Source of the DNA: Haloarcula rubripromontorii
GTDB taxonomy: Archaea; Halobacteriota; Halobacteria; Halobacteriales; Haloarculaceae
Length of the DNA: 64,000 nt
Direction: 5' to 3'
Assembly (NCBI RefSeq): GCF_001280425.1
Contig: NZ_LIUF01000010.1
Span: forward strand, 1-64,000
Both the position numbers and the translations under genes were made by a program. Positions 36,972-46,246 of this stretch are shown piece after piece; positions within the stretch are counted from its first letter, which is position 1; each line of letters begins with the position of its first letter. The notes below the pieces were generated by a model, which saw nothing but the letters and a program-made list of their open reading frames with translations, was not told where the DNA came from and ran no database searches.

Positions 36972-37901
36972 TTACCAGGTCTGTTGCGGGGCCGAGCCGA
37001 CAGTCCGCTGTGCGACTGTATCCATGGTGCGGACCGCGAGACCCGGCCCACGCTTTTGATCGATATATGACAATACTGACTCCATCCGCTCGATCCCCGC
37101 GTCGTTGATGAGATTGTTTGGATGAAGCCAGAGGTGGAGGATTCCATCACCACCGTCGACCTGATCGACCCCTCGCTGGACCATTTTGACAACGGGGTCA
37201 GCCCACAGTGTCTCAGTTATCTGGCGAGCCCATCCTTCGAAGCAAAACAGTAACAGCGACGCCGGGATCTCAACGAGCCCATGGTCGTCGACACGAGGCT
37301 GGACAATGGGCGGCGTAATTCCTAACGGCGAGCCACTGACGGCCCGAACCAGTGGCGTCAATCGATTATCAGTGTGCCAGCACGGTGGCTGCCGCCCACG
37401 ATAACAACGAAAACCTGATTTCGCAAGGACATCGCGATGCGCAACACGGTTACGTGGGAACACGAAACTGGACAGCTCAATTCCGCAACGGTCGGCGAGC
37501 TTGTGACACCGCCCCAATTCGGCCGTCACAACAGACTTCGATACTCTGCTAGCCTGGAAATTAACGTGTGAAAAGGAATGACAAGCGATCTCGTGGTCAA
37601 CTGACGCGTCGGCAACTGTGTCAATGAGAGTTGGCGCGCACCACAGGTCCTCTTGCCCCGAAGACCGTTCTATGTCAAACCACGTCGCATCAAGTGGGTG
37701 GTTCGGATGTCGACCATCACAGTCTTCAAGGAACAAGTGGCCAACGACCGCCCAAGTGGCAGGAAGATCATACTTTTCAAACAGCTCCACCAATTCCAGC
37801 CACATCTCCCGAGCGCGCGCGAGTCGTCGGCTAGGTAAGACCGGGAAATCGACAAACCCCCATGCGAGTTCGGCGTCCAGCGAAATGACGACAGTCCCCA
37901 T
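36972..37901 (-). CDS. Polysaccharide deacetylase-like protein
   Basis: I choose the ATG at 37901 (MGTVVISLDAELAWGFVDF), giving 309 residues; the frame is open upstream to 38186 but that part overlaps the beta-helix gene's C-terminal region and is Ser/Thr rich. DAELAWG and DHEIACHSFSHVNF correspond to the metal-binding Asp and H-x3-H motifs of the carbohydrate esterase 4 fold. The N-terminus has no signal, so it may act in the cytosol on a lipid-linked glycan. The start is inferred from where homology begins. Confidence 0.82.
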   Translation of the reverse strand: MGTVVISLDAELAWGFVDFPVLPSRRLARAREMWLELVELFEKYDLPATWAVVGHLFLEDCDGRHPNHPLDATWFDIERSSGQEDLWCAPTLIDTVADASVDHEIACHSFSHVNFQASRVSKSVVTAELGRCHKLADRCGIELSSFVFPRNRVAHRDVLAKSGFRCYRGRQPPCWHTDNRLTPLVRAVSGSPLGITPPIVQPRVDDHGLVEIPASLLLFCFEGWARQITETLWADPVVKMVQRGVDQVDGGDGILHLWLHPNNLINDAGIERMESVLSYIDQKRGPGLAVRTMDTVAQRTVGSAPQQTW

Positions 37902-37956
37902 CGATTGGGTGTCTTCAGAACATAGGGTGTTAGTAACGTTCTCCTTAGAGTACTTT

Positions 37957-39681
37957 TTAGCGCCGTGGACACCCCACATCGCCGCTAGGAATATTCTGTC
38001 CGTAGTGGTTGTTCCCGAAACTGAGGTTCGTGAACGATTCGACATGTGGCTGGATGACTGCTTCGTTACCCCGACCCGCTGATGGCTGCTTTGGGTTGTA
38101 GAACCAGTTGTGGTGGATCTCACCACGGTCTTCGGGGACACCACGGATGCTGACGTGCGTTCCCGGTTCCTCAGGATGTCGACCAACGTGTCGGAGAGGG
38201 GTGAAGGTGTTATGATGGATCAGCAGCGTTGTCCCACCCGGCTGATGTGTTCCGACCTGATAGGAGGGGGCTTCGGTGCCGCCAAAGTGATTGTATCTGA
38301 CCTCGTAGCCGGCCTCTCCGGTCCCATTCGCAACAGAATGGCGATTAAAGTCGAATCTGTTGTACTCTATAAGCGTGTTGTCCCCGTCTAAACATTGGAT
38401 ACCGTAGCCCAGTCCGCCCATGGGGTTATCGTGGATATGGCAGTGATGGATATGTGTCGACGTTCGGAGTTTGAGTGCTGCGTGGTTGAACCCCCATAGC
38501 TCGGTGTTGTCGATTTCACAGCCTGTTCCTTCGACGGTGACGCCGCTGGATACTGGGGTACTGTACTCGCGATATCCGGTTTCGGGTCCACTGATCCGGA
38601 GTCCGGTCAATCGGACATCCTCGCTCAGGCCCATGAGGTGTTCATAATCGATGACGCCAGTGGAGATGTGGCCACCCGACGCGCCGTCGATACCACGGTT
38701 AGAAGCGAGTGTTACTCCGGCAGGCACAGTTAGCCGGTCACTTCCGGTAACTGGTGAGGCATCAATGGTAGCGTTGCCAGCAACGTAGACAATATCGCCG
38801 TGACTGGCAGCATCCAGTGCAGTAAGCAACTCAAAGAGTGTCTCGACTACGTAGTTGGCATCTGACTCAGGAACGGTGTTGGTATACCTGCCGCCACCGC
38901 CGATCTCTGTAGCCGGATCTGGAGACCGCTCAAACGGTGAGAGGTCGATCTGCTTCCCATCAACGTATACCGCAGCGAACGGCTCAACGGGCCCGAAGTC
39001 AATAATCTCGCCCGAGAAGTAGTACTGGTCGCCGTAGCCATTACCAGTATGTCCTTCGATCGTCCAAGTGTCATCATCGTTACGGACGATGCTGTCATTG
39101 TCGTCAGCGGCGTTTTCCGAATCACCAGTACACGGAATCGGCTCACCTGTCGTCGTCAGTTCGTAATCGAGTTCAGAGGGGTCTTCGGTGGTCTGTATCT
39201 CAACGACGTGGTCAGCAGGCGCAACTATTTCCGAGACTGTAACTACCGCTCCGTCCAGCCGGATTTCGTAGTTCCCACTGGCATTGAAATCGGTAACGAT
39301 ACCGTTGATTTCGTAGCCGTCGCCGAACCCGTTGCCCGTCCGCCCAATCGCAGTCCACGTTCCGTCATCGTTTTTCGCTACGCTATCATTGGCCTCTGCT
39401 GCGTTCGCGCCGTTATTTACCGGGACGATCTCGCCTGTTGTGGTGAACTCGTAGCGCACATCAAGGGAGCCAGTCTCGCTTTGCTGATCCGTTGAAATTA
39501 TTTCGACAGTGCGGGAAGATGGTATTGCAAATCCCTTCGGAATCATAGGTACTGTACCTGCAGCCAGTATGCCTCCCAGTAGCTGTCTTCGCGTCAGCAG
39601 TGACCGTCCCTCTTTGTCAGAGTCTGCACTGAAACTGGCCCCATCATAATTGTGGGGTAGTATGTAATTCTTTTCGACCAT
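37957..39681 (-). CDS. Tat-exported right-handed beta-helix protein with N-terminal repeats
   Basis: From the ATG at 39681 (574 residues; a second ATG at 39693 is possible). SLLTRRQLLGGILAAGTVP is a Tat signal. Residues about 55-225 form two copies of a repeated module (each with DYELTTTGE-like, NAA(E/D)xNDS(V/I)xxN, DDxTW and HTGNGYGDQYYF-like motifs). The rest reads as a pectate-lyase-like beta-helix (TGLRISGPETGYREYSTPVS, HIHHCHIHDNPMGGLGYGIQ). It is predicted to be extracellular and to bind or cleave a polysaccharide. It belongs with the 39783 gene as the two exported beta-helix proteins of the island. Confidence 0.87.
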   Translation of the reverse strand: MVEKNYILPHNYDGASFSADSDKEGRSLLTRRQLLGGILAAGTVPMIPKGFAIPSSRTVEIISTDQQSETGSLDVRYEFTTTGEIVPVNNGANAAEANDSVAKNDDGTWTAIGRTGNGFGDGYEINGIVTDFNASGNYEIRLDGAVVTVSEIVAPADHVVEIQTTEDPSELDYELTTTGEPIPCTGDSENAADDNDSIVRNDDDTWTIEGHTGNGYGDQYYFSGEIIDFGPVEPFAAVYVDGKQIDLSPFERSPDPATEIGGGGRYTNTVPESDANYVVETLFELLTALDAASHGDIVYVAGNATIDASPVTGSDRLTVPAGVTLASNRGIDGASGGHISTGVIDYEHLMGLSEDVRLTGLRISGPETGYREYSTPVSSGVTVEGTGCEIDNTELWGFNHAALKLRTSTHIHHCHIHDNPMGGLGYGIQCLDGDNTLIEYNRFDFNRHSVANGTGEAGYEVRYNHFGGTEAPSYQVGTHQPGGTTLLIHHNTFTPLRHVGRHPEEPGTHVSIRGVPEDRGEIHHNWFYNPKQPSAGRGNEAVIQPHVESFTNLSFGNNHYGQNIPSGDVGCPRR

Positions 39682-39782
39682 GCAGGAGTACATTACTAAT
39701 AATGGAATAAAGCGTGATTACGACTACCGCATCTTTCGGAGCCAAGTAACTGCCATTTACGTTTCAGTTGGTGAAAGCAGAT

Positions 39783-41105
39783 TCATACAGTAAGCCGAAC
39801 CTTCCGCACGGATGAGTCGATAAGAGACAACGGCTCGCCGGGAACCTGAATGGTTGAGTCGGTTATTAGGCACTCGTTTGCACTGGTGAACCTAACTCCA
39901 TCGCGCCCCGCTCCCGACTGCTCGATTACGCAGTCCCGCAGTACTGTTCTGTCTCGATCAGCGATAACAACAGCAGCACCGCCGGCTGCGTCGCCGGTCA
40001 CACTAACGTTTTGGAGAGTAAGTGGTCCCCCAGTACCGCCACTGTCCCCACTGACGGCTCTGACCGCATTGTACTCGTCTTTGTCGACGTGGATGGTCGT
40101 GTTGCGAACGGTCGAAGAGTCGTGGTCGGGGTGATAGACGATAGCACCGAATCCGGGGCCTGCGTCACTAGTGATAGTGATATCGCAGTCGCTGATGAAC
40201 TGTCCAGACTGGGCACGTAGCCTGATGCCGCGGACGTTTAGCTTCTCCAGTGACGGGTATGGTGGTACCGAATCGACGCGAACCGTGACTCCGTAAGCCG
40301 TCGATCCGGTCGATCCCAGCCGAACGTTAGCGATATTGTTATTGGCATACAGGCCACCTCTGACGTGTACAACACCGTCCCGACCCCTATAGTTCCGACT
40401 GCTTCGGCCCGGCGCAGAGGCGTAGAGTCCGTTATTGGGGAAGTTAGCAACAGTGCAGTTCTCGAATCGAAGTGTTCCGGCGTGGTTTTTACCGACGAAG
40501 ATACCAACACCGTTCCCCCCTTGATGTCCACCGTCTGGGGCAGAGACATCTCTTACAACCCCTGTCGAATCGGGGTCGCGGACGTCAAACCGGAACCCGA
40601 CATGCGGTGTTGTCCGGTCCTGATCCGCCAATTGACCACAGATTCTGAGGTCCTGAGCCAGAAAGTCACCGTTAGCAATCACCCTGAGAGTGTTTCCGAA
40701 TCCCGGCCGCGAAAAGTCAAATGTCAGGCCGTTTAAAAGGAGGTCTTCGATACCCTCGAATGTAATGAATGAGCGTTGATCGCTGGCTGGTGTCGCGGGT
40801 TCAAACAAGACCCGCGCCTGGGGCTTCGCTCGTAGACCCAAGTTACGGACAGGGCCGACGTCGAGGGAGCCCAGACGGTACCTTCCCGCGGGGAACTCGA
40901 TGAGTGTATCATCATCGATGTACCCCTCCAGGACGTTGTCGATCCGTTCCGACCCATTAGGGTCTGCACCCGCTGCAATGGCGTTAACCACAGTGTCGAA
41001 TCGCGACTGGGTCGTGACATTCCCGGGATAGCTAATACCGACTGTCAAGGCCGTAGCGGCGATTCCTTTAAGAAATCCCCGTCGCGTCCGCTGGCCCCTA
41101 TCCAT
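39783..41105 (-). CDS. Tat-exported right-handed beta-helix protein
   Basis: 440 residues. QRTRRGFLKGIAATALTVGI at the N-terminus is a Tat signal. The remainder is rich in beta-helix repeats (LRFENCTVANFPNNGLYASA, VRVDSVPPYPSLEKLNVRGI, LQNVSVTGDAAGGAAVVIAD). Start TVVNAIAAGADPNGSERIDN resembles proteins with pectate lyase_3 folds. The catalytic residues cannot be assigned by eye. It is divergent from the glycosyltransferase at 41318, with about 210 bp of shared upstream DNA. Confidence 0.85.
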   Translation of the reverse strand: MDRGQRTRRGFLKGIAATALTVGISYPGNVTTQSRFDTVVNAIAAGADPNGSERIDNVLEGYIDDDTLIEFPAGRYRLGSLDVGPVRNLGLRAKPQARVLFEPATPASDQRSFITFEGIEDLLLNGLTFDFSRPGFGNTLRVIANGDFLAQDLRICGQLADQDRTTPHVGFRFDVRDPDSTGVVRDVSAPDGGHQGGNGVGIFVGKNHAGTLRFENCTVANFPNNGLYASAPGRSSRNYRGRDGVVHVRGGLYANNNIANVRLGSTGSTAYGVTVRVDSVPPYPSLEKLNVRGIRLRAQSGQFISDCDITITSDAGPGFGAIVYHPDHDSSTVRNTTIHVDKDEYNAVRAVSGDSGGTGGPLTLQNVSVTGDAAGGAAVVIADRDRTVLRDCVIEQSGAGRDGVRFTSANECLITDSTIQVPGEPLSLIDSSVRKVRLTV

Positions 41106-41317
41106 TGCCGCCTGTAGCTGTCTGAGATATTATATAATACACACCTTACCGTCGACGAGTCGGGTGGTTCTCGCTGCCTTCTCGTGTGGCCTCCGGGTTA
41201 TGTACGCATAACTCCCCTTTACTTATGACCGCAACCGTAGACTTTCGGTGCAAATGATAGCAGAAACAACCACACGAGTCACTGGACCCGCACCGGTGGG
41301 TCTGTAACCCTGAGCCG

Positions 41318-42529
41318 ATGGCACAGCGTCGCTCTCTCCTACTGATTCATCACCGCGATGTTAGATCACCGTTCAGTGCGACTGTCCCACACTATATCTC
41401 GACAAAGCTTGCAACTGTACATACTGTTCATGTCATCTGTAGCGCCGACAAAGACCACGATACAGGCGATACCGGTAACACATCAGTCGTTTACCATCCG
41501 ATCCGAACAGGCAATACCCGCCTCGTTTCGACAATAGCGTTTTTCATCATCGCCACACTGTACGCGACCGTACTCGGGGCACGGCATCGATTCGATGCCA
41601 CCTATGGCTTCCAACGAACCCTCGTTCAGGCATGGGTTGGCGCTATTGCCGGTGACTCGCGCTTTGTCGCTGGTCTTCAGGTGGTTCCGGTCCGACAGAA
41701 GCGTGACTTTGTCACATCTAGACAAGCAGATATGTCGCTCGCGGAGCGCCTCTCCGTCATGATCTGGACAGGGTACGCCGCCGCAGTCAAAGTGGCTTTG
41801 CAGCGGTGTGATCAGGTCACCTGTCTAACTGAAGGGATCCGTCAAGTCACCGAACAAGAGTACGGGCTGGACCTCTCGTCGGCGGCAGTCATCGGAATGG
41901 GCGTTGATACTGAGACGTTCGAGCCCGCTGACGGACGACAGGCCGGTGATTCCTTCTCTAGACCACTGACCGTGACATACGTTGGCTCGCTCGGCGCAGC
42001 CAGGGGGCTCCCACACGTTATTGAAGCGCTCGCAGAGTGCGGCGAGACGTTTGAGTTCCATATCGCGGGTGATGGCCAATCTGGTTACATCGATGCAATG
42101 CAGGCAAAGGCTGCGAAGTTGGGAGTGGCTGACCAAATCGTCTGGTATGGACGGGTGCCCCACAGTGATGTCCCGGGGCTGTTGACCCGGACTGATGTGG
42201 CCCTTTCTCCGCTAGAGGATATTGAATCGTATCGGATCAGTTTCCCGGCGAAACTGCTCGAATACATGGCAGCCGGCGCAGTCGTCATGGCAACGGATAT
42301 TCCGCCACATCAGCGCCTGATTACGGACGGAGACAATGGGCTCCTGTACGATGGAACAGCAGCGGGGCTTTGCTCGGCGATCGAGCAGTGTCTCGATGAC
42401 CCGGCTCTCGCCGGTCAAATCGAGCGCACGGCCAGAGAAACTGCTGAGGCGTATGACTGGGACACCATTGTCGACAAACACGCCGCAGCGCTGTTCCCAA
42501 CTGCTACGCCCAATCAAACGACCCCATAG
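41318..42529 (+). CDS. Glycosyltransferase family 4
   Basis: 403 residues, GT-B fold. GMGVDTETFEPADGRQ, LTVTYVGSLGAARGLPHVIE and ISFPAKLLEYMAAGAVVMAT with the E-x7-E-like site are hallmarks of GT4. It is the only plus-strand gene of the island and its 3' end overlaps the flippase gene tail to tail by 26 bp. This antisense overlap could limit expression of both. The donor and acceptor sugars are unknown. Confidence 0.92.
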   Translation: MAQRRSLLLIHHRDVRSPFSATVPHYISTKLATVHTVHVICSADKDHDTGDTGNTSVVYHPIRTGNTRLVSTIAFFIIATLYATVLGARHRFDATYGFQRTLVQAWVGAIAGDSRFVAGLQVVPVRQKRDFVTSRQADMSLAERLSVMIWTGYAAAVKVALQRCDQVTCLTEGIRQVTEQEYGLDLSSAAVIGMGVDTETFEPADGRQAGDSFSRPLTVTYVGSLGAARGLPHVIEALAECGETFEFHIAGDGQSGYIDAMQAKAAKLGVADQIVWYGRVPHSDVPGLLTRTDVALSPLEDIESYRISFPAKLLEYMAAGAVVMATDIPPHQRLITDGDNGLLYDGTAAGLCSAIEQCLDDPALAGQIERTARETAEAYDWDTIVDKHAAALFPTATPNQTTP

Positions 42530-43922
42530 CCTGCCGTAACTGGATTCGGATACCGGAGTTAGCCAACAACAGCCCGGCGTAACTCAGCACGCCGACTCCG
42601 AGGCCAACACCGAGACGAAGCCAGCCGGGATCGAAGAGACGAATCACCAGCGCAACCGTACCAGCCATCAGCGTTGCCGCGATAGCGCTCCAGACGATTC
42701 GTTTACGCGGGAGTGGAATACGGACGAACTGCCGCACGTAATAAATTGACACCACGGCGGCCGACGCCGCGCTCAGAGTCGTTGCGACCGCTGCTCCACG
42801 GATACCGAAAGAGGGAATGAGCGCGAGATTGAGAGCAACGTTCACACTGATAGCGACGACACTGCCCCGGTAGCCCAGTTGTGGCGCATCCATTGCGTAC
42901 AGTGCCGGGCCGATAACAAGCTGTACTGACCGGAGAATCTTCTCTAGCATAAACACAACCAGCACAGGATAGCCTGCGGCAGCCGCGCTTCCGAAGATAG
43001 TGGTCAAAAGATCGGGGCCAAGGACGACTGCGCCAGCGAACGCTGGAATAGTTGCGTACAGCGACAGTTGAACCCAGGTTCGGAAGGCGTCTTCAATGCG
43101 TTCAAACTGGTCTCGGTCATGCCATCTTGAGATCTGTGGGAACAGCGATGTGCGGATAGCGTTGGTCAACAGCAGCGCGACAGCGGCAACCCGCCAAGCG
43201 ATTTCGTACACACCGACGAGCGATACCGGGACGAACAGACGGAGGATCGCCACGTCGATCCACTCGTAGACGATTCCGCTGACACTCCCGACGAACAGGT
43301 ATCGCCCGAATCCAACGAGTGCGCGAGCCCGGTCCGGCCGGGGCCAGCCCACCCTGATATCGAGTCGTGACATGGCTCCGAGCGCGGCCGCGAGGTCGCC
43401 CAGCACGAACCCGAGAACGAGGCCACTAGCACCCATTCCATTTACCACAAAAACGGCACCCGTTCCAACCCAAGTCAGCTTTCCGAATACTTTCACCGCT
43501 GCGTTACGCTCAACTTGGAACTCCCCCGCGAGCAGGCGCAGCGCAAGCTCTCGGACCTGTCTGATCACGAGACCGGCGACCAGAATGGGTACGACGCCCG
43601 GAATGCCGATATACTGCTCAACATACGAGGCAAATGCCACTAGACCGGCCAGCCACGGCAGCACCAGTAATGTCTTGACGACGAGTGCTGTCCCGAGAAC
43701 CTCGCCCATTGGGGCAGCAGCCGAAAGCTGTTTTTCAACCGCCTTTGAGACGCCCAGATCCGCGGGAATATTGAGCATCCCAATGACTGCCTGAAAAAGA
43801 AAGAACGACCCGATAGCCGCAGTGCCCATGGCACGAGTGAACCCGGCAACCGCCGCAAACTCGATAATCGCGAGTGCGATATTTCCGGAGAATAACTTCA
43901 GGATGGCCGTTCTAACTTCCAT
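42504..43922 (-). CDS. Oligosaccharide flippase (polysaccharide biosynthesis/Wzx-type)
   Basis: 472 residues with about 12-14 membrane helices and no large soluble domain. KLFSGNIALAIIEFAAVAGF at the start, ADLGVSKAVEKQLSAAAPMG, and GIRGAAVATTLSAASAAVVS in the C-terminal half are typical of the MATE-like polysaccharide flippases (AglR/Wzx group). It would move the lipid-linked glycan across the membrane. Its place between a GT4 and a DUF354 gene supports that role. Confidence 0.9.
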   Translation of the reverse strand: MEVRTAILKLFSGNIALAIIEFAAVAGFTRAMGTAAIGSFFLFQAVIGMLNIPADLGVSKAVEKQLSAAAPMGEVLGTALVVKTLLVLPWLAGLVAFASYVEQYIGIPGVVPILVAGLVIRQVRELALRLLAGEFQVERNAAVKVFGKLTWVGTGAVFVVNGMGASGLVLGFVLGDLAAALGAMSRLDIRVGWPRPDRARALVGFGRYLFVGSVSGIVYEWIDVAILRLFVPVSLVGVYEIAWRVAAVALLLTNAIRTSLFPQISRWHDRDQFERIEDAFRTWVQLSLYATIPAFAGAVVLGPDLLTTIFGSAAAAGYPVLVVFMLEKILRSVQLVIGPALYAMDAPQLGYRGSVVAISVNVALNLALIPSFGIRGAAVATTLSAASAAVVSIYYVRQFVRIPLPRKRIVWSAIAATLMAGTVALVIRLFDPGWLRLGVGLGVGVLSYAGLLLANSGIRIQLRQAMGSFDWA

Positions 43923-44050
43923 ATAGCAACACCAGTACCTCGTGGACCGCGCTGGTATCCATTTGTTAGCAGGAAATTATCTAGCTATAGCAAGGCGTAC
44001 TGCGATTGAAACCGATACATACCGACGGGATAGACGGTGCATATGTCGGT

Positions 44051-45106
44051 TCAACCGTTACCACCAGTTCGGATAAGCTCGACCATGTGCTCCGTCACGT
44101 CACGCTGCTGTGCTAGGAGTCGCTTACGTTCGCGCTCCCAGCGCTCTGCGTCGTCGTCAGCCAGCAGGGCTTCGGCCCGGTCGATGGCCGCTGTCCCATC
44201 TGTATACGAGTACAACAGCTCCCGCTCCTCCAGTTCGAGGAAATTGTGCATATCGTTGTCTCCGACGACAGAATTTATTCGGATAGCTGGTGTCCCCAGC
44301 AGGGCAGCCTCAGTTGGCATCGTCTGTGAATCACCGATATAGAGGTCGGCAAAGTAGAGGAGGTCATGGACCAGATGCGGCGGGACAGCGAGCTGATACC
44401 GGTCGTACTCTGACGGCAAGTCCCCCTCACAGGTAATATACACCTCGCCCCGATCACACAGCTGCTCAACGAGCTGTGACCTAGCAGCCACGTCGAGCCC
44501 CTTTTCACCGATATCGTGGTACGCATCCCAGCCTGCCAGCCTGACCACGGTGTAGGTCGCATCCGGGTTGACACCGTGGGCTCGTAGACGCTCGGGTTCC
44601 GGCTTGAACCGGTCGGGGTGAAGGTACGCTAGCTCCTGGAACCCGACCGTGTGTGACTGTCCGAAGGGAACGTGAAAATCCATCCCCGGTGGTGAACAGA
44701 TATCGTCGACGAATGGGAGCGTGAGTCCGTGATACAGCAGTCGAACCGTCTGCGGGCGAAGGACTGTATCCATGTACACAAGGTTCCGACAGCCCAACGC
44801 AGTGGCGACGTGGACCGCTGGCGGGGCCAGCCGCGCGACGATTACGGAGGGATCAAACTCGCGCGCCAAGTTGTAGAGCCGCCGCTCTCGCTTCGCAAGC
44901 TCGGCTGTCAACTCCACTAGCCCGTCGCTTTCGGTGGTAAGTGTGACGTAGTCCAGTCCCTCGGCCGAGAGCAGGTCAGCTGTCATCTCCTTCTCGCGAG
45001 CAGCCACGAGCGTCTCGAAGCCCTCTGCTTCGAGCTCCCGAGCAGCATATTTGAAAAGATGGACCTGTGCGGGATGGTTGACGCTGAACAGGACCCGTTT
45101 ACTCAT
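44051..45106 (-). CDS. DUF354 family protein (UDP-GlcNAc 2-epimerase-like fold)
   Basis: 351 residues. MSKRVLFSVNHPAQVHLFKY, YMDTVLRPQTVRLLYHGLTL and HLVHDLLYFADLYIGDSQTM with TEAALLGTPAIRINS reproduce the conserved ends of DUF354, a GT-B-like family found in archaeal and bacterial surface polysaccharide loci. The reaction is not established; nucleotide-sugar epimerase or glycosyltransferase are the usual guesses. It lies upstream of the flippase, separated by about 130 bp, on the same strand. Confidence 0.9.
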   Translation of the reverse strand: MSKRVLFSVNHPAQVHLFKYAARELEAEGFETLVAAREKEMTADLLSAEGLDYVTLTTESDGLVELTAELAKRERRLYNLAREFDPSVIVARLAPPAVHVATALGCRNLVYMDTVLRPQTVRLLYHGLTLPFVDDICSPPGMDFHVPFGQSHTVGFQELAYLHPDRFKPEPERLRAHGVNPDATYTVVRLAGWDAYHDIGEKGLDVAARSQLVEQLCDRGEVYITCEGDLPSEYDRYQLAVPPHLVHDLLYFADLYIGDSQTMPTEAALLGTPAIRINSVVGDNDMHNFLELEERELLYSYTDGTAAIDRAEALLADDDAERWERERKRLLAQQRDVTEHMVELIRTGGNG

Positions 45107-45259
45107 CGGCTGTCTCCCTCGTCGACGTTGCAGTTTCAGGACGGGGCCCCTCGTGAGCCGGTGTCAATCGGTGCATAAGATTTGGTATCCCTGCAAGCGA
45201 TGGCCAGTAATTTATACTCGAATTAGCTGTCGAGAGTCGGAGGCTATACACGGATGGGC

Positions 45260-46240
45260 TCATGGTGATCGTATCTCGACAGGGACAGACACCACTCTGA
45301 GTGCATTGTCTCGCGTGGGTGTTTCCGGGGCCTGTCCCTCATACAGGAGCACGACGACGGTACCGTTGCCCGACGGTCCCTCGAGTTGCACGCTCACGTC
45401 GTCCGTTACCGGGGTTGACGGTCGGGCGGTAACAGACGTCCACTGCCTGACTGACCAAGAACCGGAGTCGTTCTCCGACTGGCGCTCAAAGCCGACAACG
45501 TACGTGTATTCTTGGGACGTATCGCCGTGGTGTTCGATTTGGACTGTGTAGTTACCCGTATCACCCGGGAAATAGACGCCTTGGTAGTCCTCGATGGTCA
45601 CATTTCCTGCAGCGTTCTCAGTCCCGATTGCGAGTTCGGCGTTCGCCGTTGCTCCGTTCCCATCGAGAACCACTACGCCAGCGGCGGTGACCAGTACCAC
45701 TGCAACGACGGCGGCCAAGATCGGTAGCACGTCGATACGCGACTCAATGCCGAGCATTTCGTGTCCAAGCCCGCCGTCTATCGGCGGCTCCCAGCTTGTA
45801 ACAGTCCGCCGGCCCGCAGCGACGGCACAGAACCCAACTGTCACGATAGCGACGACAGCACAGATCAGCGAGAGACGGATCCGAGTCACCATCGAAAGCC
45901 CGTACAACACCATTGGGAGTCCCGATGCGCTTGCGACAACTGCGAGTGTCACACGTTCGACCGGGACAAGCCCGTTTAGCCGGTTACGAGGTCGCGTAGG
46001 CGGGGCTCGACCATCGCTTGTGACTGATTCGACAGTCAAGGTCGGGAAGATCGCAGCGACCAGAGCATATCCCGGCGCGAACAGCAACACTGGCAGGGCA
46101 ATGGGGATCCGTGCCGTCGGTCCCAGCCATCCCGGAGACTGCAACACCGAAGCCACCACGGTCGTATAGCTGGCGACGACTAGTAGATCGGCGTACGGTC
46201 CCGTCCGGTGTAGCAGACGGTAACACAGTGAGCGAATCAT
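45260..46240 (-). CDS. DUF1616-type membrane protein
   Basis: 326 residues with about five membrane helices and an extracellular-type beta-rich domain (VYFPGDTGNYTVQIEHHGDT ... EYTYVVGFERQSEN) at the C-terminus. LLVVASYTTVVASVLQSPGW and LLFAPGYALVAAIFPTL match the DUF1616 N-terminal helices. Such proteins are common in haloarchaeal surface glycan loci. The large membrane protein at 46247 lies 6 bp upstream, so the two are probably one transcript. Confidence 0.85.
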   Translation of the reverse strand: MIRSLCYRLLHRTGPYADLLVVASYTTVVASVLQSPGWLGPTARIPIALPVLLFAPGYALVAAIFPTLTVESVTSDGRAPPTRPRNRLNGLVPVERVTLAVVASASGLPMVLYGLSMVTRIRLSLICAVVAIVTVGFCAVAAGRRTVTSWEPPIDGGLGHEMLGIESRIDVLPILAAVVAVVLVTAAGVVVLDGNGATANAELAIGTENAAGNVTIEDYQGVYFPGDTGNYTVQIEHHGDTSQEYTYVVGFERQSENDSGSWSVRQWTSVTARPSTPVTDDVSVQLEGPSGNGTVVVLLYEGQAPETPTRDNALRVVSVPVEIRSP

Positions 46241-46246
46241 CGGTAG

